A DNA stretch of 64,000 bases from positions 92,062 to 156,061 of the forward strand of contig JAWKIL010000016.1 of the NCBI GenBank assembly GCA_041394285.1. Direction: 5' to 3'. The notes below the pieces were generated by a model. It made no database searches. It was not told the DNA's origin and was given only the letters and a program-made list of their open reading frames with translations. This DNA is from CADEDH01 sp041394285 (GTDB lineage: Bacteria; Actinomycetota; Acidimicrobiia; Acidimicrobiales; SZUA-35). A program made the translations under genes and the position numbers. Shown here piece by piece: positions 18,091 to 24,937 of the stretch (position 1 is its first letter; each line of letters begins with the position of its first letter).

Positions 18091-19062
18091 TCAGGGCCCG
18101 TAGACCGAGGCCAGCTCGCCGGCGATGCGGGCCAGCTCCGCCCGCACACCGGGGGGCGTGAGCACCTCGATGGCGCGGCCGAACCCGGCGATCTCGGCCG
18201 CCAGGGAGTACTCGTTCCAGGCCCGGATCTCCACCTCGGCCCGACCGTCGGCCCCGGCCGACGCCCCCACCCGCACCCGCTCCCCCAGCAGGCGGCGCAG
18301 TATCCCCATGACCGAGTGGTCCACCACCGCCCGGGCCTGCACCGGGAGGCGGATCTCGTCGACGTCAGCGGTGATGGCGGCCCACGCCTCGGACAGGTCG
18401 AAGTCGGGCGGGCGGACGACGGCCTCACCCGTCGGCTCCACTCCCCGCACCCGGTCCACCCGGAACGTGCGCCGGCCGGCCTCGGTGCCGGCCACCAGGT
18501 ACCAACGGCCGGCCTTGGCCGCCAGGCCCCACGGGTCGACGGCACGCCGGGTCACCGCCCCCACCCGGTCGACGTAGTCGAGCCAGATCCGCTGGGCGTC
18601 GATCACGGCGTCCTGCACGGCGGCCAGGTGCTCGGGCTCCGCCGTCGGCGGCGGCGCGGCCAGGCTGCGGGCGGTGGCACCGTCCCAGCCCATCGGGTCG
18701 AGCACCACGGCGTCGGCCGCCGCCTCCGCCCGGTCCCGCAGGGGCTCGGGCAGGGCCCGAACCAGCTTGCGCAGAGCGGCCCGCAACTCGGGGGTGGCGG
18801 CCCGGGGCCCGGCCAGCACGAACAGGGCCCGGGTCTCGGCCGCCGAGAGGCCCGACAGGTCGGTGCGGCCGCCGCCCAGCAGGTGCCAGCCCCCGCCCCG
18901 ACCCTGGGTGGCGTAGACCGGGAGGCCGGCCATCGACAGAGCTTCCAGATCCCGCCGGGCCGTGCGCTCGCTCACCTCCAGCTCGTCGGCCACCTCGGCC
19001 GCCGTCACCTTTCCCCGCCGCTGCAGGAGCAGCAGCACCGCCACCAACCGATCGGCTCGCAT
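18091..19062 (-). CDS. WYL-domain transcriptional regulator (HTH-11 + WYL)
   Basis: Protein of 323 residues. N-terminal winged helix RADRLVAVLLLLQRRGKVTA, followed by the recognition helix in EVSERTARRDLEALSMAGLP. The central and C-terminal WYL region includes RVDPWGLAAKAGRWYLVAGT-like sequence, with FRVDRVRGVEP and a WCX-type C-terminal extension. WYL proteins often sense nucleic-acid or nucleotide ligands. The start at 19062 (MRADRL) is the family's usual one, although the frame begins 30 bases earlier. It is divergent from the maleylpyruvate-isomerase-like gene; the 63-base space between them holds an inverted repeat that it may bind. Confidence 0.85.
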   Translation of the reverse strand: MRADRLVAVLLLLQRRGKVTAAEVADELEVSERTARRDLEALSMAGLPVYATQGRGGGWHLLGGGRTDLSGLSAAETRALFVLAGPRAATPELRAALRKLVRALPEPLRDRAEAAADAVVLDPMGWDGATARSLAAPPPTAEPEHLAAVQDAVIDAQRIWLDYVDRVGAVTRRAVDPWGLAAKAGRWYLVAGTEAGRRTFRVDRVRGVEPTGEAVVRPPDFDLSEAWAAITADVDEIRLPVQARAVVDHSVMGILRRLLGERVRVGASAGADGRAEVEIRAWNEYSLAAEIAGFGRAIEVLTPPGVRAELARIAGELASVYGP

Positions 19063-19081
19063 GCTGTCCAGTTTCTCAGGA

Positions 19082-19106
19082 AAACCGGTCAAGAGGTGGC
19101 CGGTTT
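19082..19106. promoter_or_regulatory. Inverted repeat in the WYL / DinB-like divergent promoter
   Basis: AAACCGG-N11-CCGGTTT, perfect 7-bp arms with centre-to-centre spacing of about 18 bases, between the divergent starts at 19062 and 19126. It could be an autoregulatory operator of the WYL protein. Confidence 0.45.
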
Positions 19107-19125
19107 AGGGGTGCAGGATCAACTC

Positions 19126-19788
19126 ATGACCACACAGCAGATCCCCCAGACCCTCCCCGCCGATCCCCGGCCCCAGTTCGCGGCGGCCTTCGCCACCGCC
19201 GGCAAGGTGATGGCCGGCGTGCATCCCGACCAGATGGACCGGCCCACGCCGTGCGAGGAGATGGACGTGGCCCGGCTTCTCGGCCACCTGCGGATGGTGG
19301 CCGACCGGGTGGCCCGCATGGGCCGCAACGAGGAGTTGTTCGACCACGTGACCGAGCCGCCCCCGCCGGCCGACGGCGACCACGCCCGCTGGTGGAGCGA
19401 GGCGGGCGACGCCATCACCGCCGCCTGGTCCGACGCCCGCCTGACCGAGCCGGTGGTCCTGCCCTGGATGCAGGGCACCGGGGCCGACGCCCTGGCCGGT
19501 TACATCAACGAGGTGACCGTGCACACCTGGGACCTGGCCCGGGCCACCGGGCAGGATGTGGCCTGGGACGACGAGGCGGTGGGTGTGGGCCTGGCCGCGC
19601 TCCAGGCCGTGCTCCCCGGCGCCGGCCGCACCGGGTTCGAGGCCATGCGGGCCGAGATGCCGCCCGAGATGGCCGACTTCGAGTTCCCGTTCGCCGAACC
19701 GGTGACGGTGGCCGACGACGCCCCCGTCATCGACCGCTCCGTCGCCTACAACGGCCGCAACCCGGCCTGGACCGGCCGCCGCCCCTGA
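19126..19788 (+). CDS. TIGR03086-type mycothiol maleylpyruvate isomerase / DinB-like protein
   Basis: Protein of 220 residues of the DinB/MDMPI four-helix-bundle superfamily. Typical segments: DRPTPCEEMDVARLLGHLRM near the N-terminus, which provides the first metal His, and EVTVHTWDLARATGQD around residue 135, with the second and third ligands in the same HxWDxA arrangement as the family. The family uses mycothiol or other thiols with a divalent metal; the substrate is unknown. It is controlled by a promoter shared with the divergent WYL regulator. A second, shorter member lies at 62038. Confidence 0.75.
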   Translation: MTTQQIPQTLPADPRPQFAAAFATAGKVMAGVHPDQMDRPTPCEEMDVARLLGHLRMVADRVARMGRNEELFDHVTEPPPPADGDHARWWSEAGDAITAAWSDARLTEPVVLPWMQGTGADALAGYINEVTVHTWDLARATGQDVAWDDEAVGVGLAALQAVLPGAGRTGFEAMRAEMPPEMADFEFPFAEPVTVADDAPVIDRSVAYNGRNPAWTGRRP

Positions 19789-19791
19789 CCC

Positions 19792-19844
19792 CCGGAACTC
19801 TGACGTGGCAGCCCGCCAAGCGGTGCCCCCCGTCAGAGTTCCGG
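19792..19844. repeat. Palindromic element family C, copy 1
   Basis: Perfect 14-bp arms ccggaactctgacg / cgtcagagttccgg around a 25-base loop starting tggc. It begins four bases after the stop of the TIGR03086-type gene, in a convergent gap, so it may serve as a two-way terminator. Confidence 0.8.
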
Positions 19845-19862
19845 TGACCAACGCCGTCTCCA

Positions 19863-19916
19863 CCGGCAACTCTGACGTGGCGGGCCGCCTGGCGGTACCC
19901 CGCGTCAGAGTTCCGG
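19863..19916. repeat. Palindromic element family C, copy 2
   Basis: Same arms as the preceding copy with one inserted base (ccggcaactctgacg / cgtcagagttccgg) and a similar loop (tggcgggccgcctggcgg). The two copies are about 71 bases apart in the same convergent gap. Confidence 0.8.
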
Positions 19917-19933
19917 CGGGGTGGGGGGCAGGG

Positions 19934-20911
19934 TCAGGACCGGACCCAGGGGGTGCCGACGCCGGGTCGGGGCCGCTCGCCCAGCACCTCGCGGCGGAAG
20001 CGGAACAGCTCGGCGGGGCGGCCGCCGGTGCGGGCCAGCTCGCCCGTGCCCTCCACCAGGCCGGCGCCTTCCACCAGGCGACGGAAGTTGCCCTTGTGGA
20101 GCCGGATCCCGGCCAGGGCCTCCACCACCTGCTGGAGCTGGAGGAGCGTGAAGCGGGCCGGGAGGAGCTCGAACACGACCGGCCGATAGGTCAGCTTGCC
20201 CCGCAGACGCCCCAGGGCGGTGGCGGCGATCCGGCGGTGGTCGAGGTACATCGAGCGAGAGGCCAGCACGGGGGCGGGAGCGCCCCCGGTGCGCCGCCGC
20301 CGGTTCTCCGACTCGAACAACAGGCCCACCTCGTACAGCAGCTCGTAGCGCTCCAGGGCCCGCACCCCGTCGAAGGGGAGACGGGGGCCGCCGAACGCCA
20401 TCCGGACCCGCTCGGCCCGGGACCGGCTCTCGCTGCCGGCGGCGACGTCCGCCCCGGCGTCGATGAAGCGCTGCAGGGTGGGGAGGATGACCTCGTCGAT
20501 CATGGCCGGGCGGCCGTCGCGGTGGTCTTCCCAGGGGAAGAAGTCGTAGACGTCCCGCCACGAGGCCCCGGCCGACGGGCTGCCCTCCCGCACCAGCGCC
20601 AGGTAGGCGATCGACAGCTGCCGCACCTCGTCGTCGGAGCCGGCGCCGTCGGAGCCCGACCCGGCCGGACCCCGCTCCCGGTCACCGAAGGTGTAGAGCT
20701 GCTCCACGTAGCCCACGTCGAGGCCGGTCTGGTCGAGCACCCAACGCCGGAGCGCCATCTCCAACGTGCGGTCCTGGGGCTGGAACGGGCCCGAGGGCAG
20801 CGCCGGCATGCCGGCCGGACCGTCGATGGTGAGGAGCCGGGGCGCGTCGTCGGTGACGGCCACGATGACGGCGTCGAGGCTGATCTCGATCGGTACGGAA
20901 CTCACCACCAC
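19934..20911 (-). CDS. nrtR: NrtR-type transcriptional regulator (Nudix-like + winged helix)
   Basis: Protein of 325 residues. The N-terminal domain has the Nudix fold, but the Nudix box is degenerate: ALRRWVLDQTGLDVG replaces the catalytic REUxEExGU, as in NrtR, where it senses ADP-ribose or related NAD metabolites instead of hydrolysing them. The C-terminal winged helix shows the family signature FTLLQLQQVVEALAG, then GNFRRLVEGAGLVEGTGE and GRPAELFRFRRE. It probably represses nadA-nadB, 2-3 kb away, through the palindrome at 17976. Three GTG codons stand in a row at the start; the TATCCT box fits the second (20908) best. A long loop (GSDGAGSDDE) breaks the Nudix domain. Confidence 0.85.
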   Translation of the reverse strand: MVVSSVPIEISLDAVIVAVTDDAPRLLTIDGPAGMPALPSGPFQPQDRTLEMALRRWVLDQTGLDVGYVEQLYTFGDRERGPAGSGSDGAGSDDEVRQLSIAYLALVREGSPSAGASWRDVYDFFPWEDHRDGRPAMIDEVILPTLQRFIDAGADVAAGSESRSRAERVRMAFGGPRLPFDGVRALERYELLYEVGLLFESENRRRRTGGAPAPVLASRSMYLDHRRIAATALGRLRGKLTYRPVVFELLPARFTLLQLQQVVEALAGIRLHKGNFRRLVEGAGLVEGTGELARTGGRPAELFRFRREVLGERPRPGVGTPWVRS

Positions 20912-20981
20912 GGCCGAGGATAGGCCGCCGGCACCCCCTCGGTCGGGGAGGCGGCGGGTCGGGTCGGTCGGCGGCTGGCCC

Positions 20982-22093
20982 TCAGCCTCCGGCCGACGCC
21001 GCCGCCCGGTCGAGCGACACGGCGTCGAGCAGCTCGTACTCGGCCTCGGTGTCCATGGCGTCCTCGAACTGGATCACCCGCATCTCCTCGAACCGCTGAC
21101 GGAGCCAGCCGTTGTTGGCATCGAGCAGGCCCAGGCGCTTGCAGTTGGGCACGATCTTGGCGAACAGGAGCTGCTGGAAGGGGTCGTCGTTGGGATCGGC
21201 GGCGGTGAACGTGCGGATGGCCTCCTTCACGTCCACGCCCACCCGCTCCCACACCTCCTGGCGCTGGAACCGGTCCCGCATGCGGATGGCGGCGTCGTAG
21301 GCGAACTCCTGGCGCTCGAACAGCTCGGCCTCGGTGAGCTCGCCGTACAGCTCCTTCAGGCTGATCAGCCCGAAGGCCACGTGGCGGCCTCGTCGCTCAT
21401 CACGTAGCGCAGGAGCTGGCGGAGCAGGGGGTCGTAGGTCTGGTTGGCCATGTTGCCGAAGGCGGCCAGCGCCAGCCCCTCCACCATCACCTGCATGCCC
21501 AGGTAGGTCATGTCCCAGCGATGGTCGTTGATGATGTCGTCGAGCAGGGCCTGCAGGTGGGTGTTGACCGGATACCAGCCCGACAGCTTGGTGTCGAGGT
21601 ACCGGGCGAACACCTCGACGTGCCGGGCCTCGTCCATCACCTGGGTGGCGGCGTAGAACTTGGCGTCGATCCAGGGCACGGTCTCCACGATCTTGGCCGT
21701 GCACACCAGCGCCCCCTGCTCGCCGTGGAGGAACTGGCTCAGCACCCAGTTCGACGTCTCGATCTCGAGGTTCAACCACTCCCGCTCGCCCCAGCGCTCG
21801 AAGCTGGTGCCCGTGATGTCCACCCCCAGCTGGGCCAACAGCTCCCGGTTGGGGATGCCGGCCTGGCGCACCAGTGCCTCCTGGTCGACGTCGATCGACC
21901 AGTCGAGGTCGGTCTCGCCGTTCCACTGGGAGTGCTTGGCCTTCTCGTACAGCTTGGTGAGGGCGGGGCGGGCGCCCTTGTTGTAGTCCCAGGTGAAGAT
22001 GGTGTCGGCGTTGTTCTCCACCCGGCGGATGGCGGCACTGCGATCGGCGTTGGTGACCGACAGGAGGTCGAGGTGCTCGTCGCTGAGGGCCAT
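20982..22093 (-). pseudogene. Ferritin-like di-iron protein interrupted by a one-base deletion
   Basis: The first frame (from the ATG at 22093, with AGGAG upstream) encodes a ferritin/R2-like four-helix protein with one intact iron motif MDEARHVEVF and the helix ETSNWVLSQFLHGEQGALVC. Near base 21386 the frame is lost: the nucleotides for the second motif should read DEARHVAFG, but one C is missing (GCCGCC for GCCCGCC), giving a premature stop soon after. The next frame continues the same protein smoothly (HVAFGLISLKELYGE) to 20982. Restoring one base gives a clean 370-residue protein. Codon use is unaffected downstream, so this is either very recent or a sequencing error. Family: RNR-R2-like oxidase, substrate unknown. 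Confidence 0.85.
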
Positions 22094-22265
22094 GGGAGCT
22101 GCTCCTGGATGGGTCGGTCGAGTTCCCGCCGCTCGGGAACTTACAGCGTATGGTCTTGCGCTTCACTGTAGCTCACGCCTTACATCGTCAGGAACCCCTA
22201 CCGGCTGAAGTTCGGCGCGGGCGGCGGAACCGGGCCGCCCGGCACCGCTCGGCCCAGCCCGGGCG

Positions 22266-23597
22266 CTACTGGAGGCGGCGGGGCAGCTGGTGACGCAGCC
22301 GCGGATCGTCGTGGCGGGCCGGGCGGGGCACGGCGATGAGGCCGAGGGCGTGGGCCACCGCGGCCGGCACGGCATCGGGCGCCACCACGGCGTCGACCTC
22401 CTCGCCGCCCGGGCTGCCGGGACCGGGGGCGGGCCCGGAGCCGGGGCCGTCGACGGCCAGGGCCACCGTCGGCCGCAGACCCCAGATCGGCTCGAGCAGC
22501 GGCCGGCCGTGGGACACCTCCACCACCGCCGGGCACCGGGCCAGCGCCTCCCCCAGGCGGTGGACCTCGTCGAGGTCGGCCCGCCCCGGCGGCGAGGGCA
22601 GGCTCCACCCGGAGTGGGCCAGCACCAGGGGCAGGCTGAAGGCGGCGCAGAAGCGGGCCAGCCGCGCCACCTTGGCGGCGGCACCGGCGTGGAGCTCGGC
22701 GCCGTCGGGCAGGTCGGCCCAGCCGGCCACCGGGCCGGCTCCAGGGGCCGCCGCCAGCACGGTGGAGACCTCGGGGTGCCAGCGGGGCCACAGCGCCAGC
22801 GACCAGGGCTCGCCTTCTCCGCCGGCCGGCGGTTCGTCGGTCCAGCTCGGCGGCAGCCGGTCCAGCGCCCGCCCCACCTCGGCCAGCGCAGCCGGCAGAT
22901 CGGGGCAGTGGGCGTCGGCCAGCCCGGCGGCCAGGGCGGCGTCTCCGGCCAGGCCGTCGATGGCGCCGTGGGGACCGGCCAGCAGCACCAGGTGGGACCA
23001 GCCCGCCTCCAACGCCGCCTGCTCGGTGATCGGATGGGTGACGATGGCGATCTTGGGGATCCGCCGGGCCGCCCCCACCTCGAAGTCCAGGTCGAGCCCG
23101 TACCCGAAGCGCACCGCCTCGGCGCCGATGAACGTGCCCGGCTCCAGCCGGGCGGCGCCCAGTATCTGCACGATCGGAGCCCCCTGGGCCAGCGCGTGGT
23201 GGCGCATGCGACCGGCCTTGGCCGCGCCGGCCCCGCCCCGCACCGGGCTGCCCAGGGCCGGGTCGTCGGCGGCTACGAACACCAGCCGGCCCCGGAGACG
23301 GCCCCAGCCGGCCACCAGGCCGTCGGCCGGGATCGTCTCGGGGGCGGCGTCGTCGAGGGTGTCGCCGCCCCGGTAGGAGGTGGCGGCCCGCCGGGCCAGG
23401 GTGCCGGTCTCCACGAACGAGCCCGGGTCGAGCCAGGCGGTCACGGCCTGGCGCACCGGGCTGGCCCGCAGGCCGAGGGCCCGGTCGGCGGCGATCTGGC
23501 CGGCCAGCTCGTCCCAGTCGTCGACGTAGCGCAGCACCACCGGGCGTCGGGGCGATGGCTGGTCGGGCCCGCCCGGGGCGGTGGTGGCGTCGCTCAT
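22266..23597 (-). CDS. Diverged carboxyltransferase-domain protein (N-domain-like)
   Basis: Protein of 443 residues. Residues about 40-240 follow the N-terminal half of biotin-dependent acyl-CoA carboxyltransferases: WLDPGSFVETGTLA, then PADGLVAGWGRLRGRLVFVA, APIVQILGAARLEPGTFIGA, and RIPKIAIVTHPITEQAALEAG. The glycine-rich CoA loops of canonical subunits (GAGGAVY-like) are replaced. The C-terminal part keeps traces of the second domain (AKVARLARFCAAFSLPLVLA) but is otherwise Pro/Gly-rich. The ATG overlaps the preceding gene's stop (ATGA), so the two are translated together. It is probably a split or degenerate partner of the canonical subunit at 24923. Catalytic competence is doubtful. Confidence 0.65.
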   Translation of the reverse strand: MSDATTAPGGPDQPSPRRPVVLRYVDDWDELAGQIAADRALGLRASPVRQAVTAWLDPGSFVETGTLARRAATSYRGGDTLDDAAPETIPADGLVAGWGRLRGRLVFVAADDPALGSPVRGGAGAAKAGRMRHHALAQGAPIVQILGAARLEPGTFIGAEAVRFGYGLDLDFEVGAARRIPKIAIVTHPITEQAALEAGWSHLVLLAGPHGAIDGLAGDAALAAGLADAHCPDLPAALAEVGRALDRLPPSWTDEPPAGGEGEPWSLALWPRWHPEVSTVLAAAPGAGPVAGWADLPDGAELHAGAAAKVARLARFCAAFSLPLVLAHSGWSLPSPPGRADLDEVHRLGEALARCPAVVEVSHGRPLLEPIWGLRPTVALAVDGPGSGPAPGPGSPGGEEVDAVVAPDAVPAAVAHALGLIAVPRPARHDDPRLRHQLPRRLQ

Positions 23598-24892
23598 TGC
23601 GCCACCCCCGGGCGCTCGCCGTACTCCCGCCGGCCCCGAACCAGGTCGAGCAGCTCGATCAGGCGGGCCCGGGTCTCGTCGGGGTGGATCACGTCGAGCA
23701 GGTCGCCCTCCGTGGCGGCCCGATCGGCGGCGGCCAGGCGGCCCGCCTCGGCCGGATCGAGATCGGGGGGAGGCGGGGTGAGCGACAGCCGGGCCCGGGG
23801 CCACGGCAGCACCAGATCGGCCCGGGCCCCCACCGCGCCCAGCACCGTGGCCGCCAGCCCCACGGCCCGTCCCACCACCACGGCGAGCTTGGTCACCTCG
23901 GCCGAGCGGGCCCGGGCGGCCGCCCGCCGCAGGGCCTCCTGGCTGATGGCGTCGGCCCCGGTCTCGACGCCGGCGGTGTCGACCAGCGACACCCAGGGCC
24001 GGCCACCCCGCTCGCACCAGTCGAGCAGGCGCTCCACCCGGGCGCAGCCGGCCGGGGTCAGGAGGCCGCCGTTCCCAGCGGGGCGCGACATGGTGACACC
24101 CACCGGGCGCCCGCCGATGCGGGCCACGACGGTGAGCACCTCGGGGGCGGCCCCGGCGGCCAGCTCCACCCAGCGGCCCCCGTCCACCACCGCCGCCAGC
24201 ACCGCTTCGGGGTCGTAGGCGGCGTCCACGGCGAACGGCACGATCTCGATGAGCGACGGCCCGGCCGGTGCCGGCTCCACCGGCCGCTCGCCGACCGACA
24301 GGTCGAGGAAGCGGCGGATCAGGTCGGCGGCGGCGGGCTCGTCGAGCCCGCTGCGATCGGCCGGCCCCTGCTCCCCCACCAGCAGCCCGCAGTCGGCACC
24401 GGCCACGGCCCACGGCGAGCTGGCGGCCACCACCACCGGCCACGGCTTGTTCACGCCCCCACCGTTCCCGGTGGAGCCGGTGCCCGCCGTGGCGCCTCGC
24501 ACCGCGAGGATCGGCGCCGCCGAGGCTCCGCCGCCGACAGCGGCAGCACTGTCACCGGTGGAGGCGACACCGCTGGCAGCGACACCGCTGGCGGGGTTGC
24601 CATCGGGCCGGGCGGGGGCGCCATCGGGCCGGGCGGGGGCGCCGTCGGGCCGGGCGGGGCCGAGGCCGGGCGGGGGGACCACGACGAGCAGGGGCGTGCC
24701 CCGCTGGGCGGCCACCGCTCGGGCGGCGGGCGTGAGGGCAGCGGCCACCGTGACCGCTGGGCCGGTCCCGCCGTCGAGCCGGGCCAGCGGGAGCCCGCCG
24801 CCCGGCAGCGGCACGGGCAGCCCGAGGGCGTCCAGCAACCGGACGGGGTCGAACCCGGGCGGGCCGGCGGCAGGCGGTGCGGCGGTGCTCAT
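23594..24892 (-). CDS. Diverged carboxyltransferase-domain protein (C-domain-like)
   Basis: Protein of 432 residues. The first 180 are low-complexity, including a 7-residue repeat (ARPDGAP). The C-terminal 250 align by pattern with the second half of acyl-CoA carboxyltransferases: YDPEAVLAAVVDGGRWVEL, VVARIGGRPVGVTMSRP, GRPWVSLVDTAGVETGADA, VTKLAVVVGRAVGLA and the closing LLDVIHPDETRARLIELLD. The oxyanion-hole residues of active enzymes are not clearly kept. The start lies at the end of a triplicated 17-bp stop/start junction, and the stop overlaps the next gene. Together with that gene it looks like one carboxyltransferase split in two. Confidence 0.65.
   Translation of the reverse strand: MSTAAPPAAGPPGFDPVRLLDALGLPVPLPGGGLPLARLDGGTGPAVTVAAALTPAARAVAAQRGTPLLVVVPPPGLGPARPDGAPARPDGAPARPDGNPASGVAASGVASTGDSAAAVGGGASAAPILAVRGATAGTGSTGNGGGVNKPWPVVVAASSPWAVAGADCGLLVGEQGPADRSGLDEPAAADLIRRFLDLSVGERPVEPAPAGPSLIEIVPFAVDAAYDPEAVLAAVVDGGRWVELAAGAAPEVLTVVARIGGRPVGVTMSRPAGNGGLLTPAGCARVERLLDWCERGGRPWVSLVDTAGVETGADAISQEALRRAAARARSAEVTKLAVVVGRAVGLAATVLGAVGARADLVLPWPRARLSLTPPPPDLDPAEAGRLAAADRAATEGDLLDVIHPDETRARLIELLDLVRGRREYGERPGVAQ
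24599..24660. repeat. In-frame 21-bp tandem repeat x3
   Basis: Three copies of a 21-base unit starting gccatcgggccgggcggggg, the last slightly short, coding for ARPDGAP-type heptads in the low-complexity N-terminal part of the C-domain-like carboxyltransferase protein. It keeps the reading frame and so probably arose by slippage under selection for frame. Confidence 0.8.
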
Positions 24893-24937
24893 GCGGTATC
24901 GAAGCTCATGCGGTATCGAAGCTCATGCGGTATCGAA
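24887..24937. repeat. 17-bp tandem repeat x3 at a stop/start junction
   Basis: Three exact copies of gctcatgcggtatcgaa followed by a partial, mutated fourth (gctcctgcggg). On the coding (minus) strand each copy contains GCATGAGC: the first is the stop of the carboxyltransferase gene (ending SFDTA) and the last is the ATG of the next gene. Confidence 0.92.
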
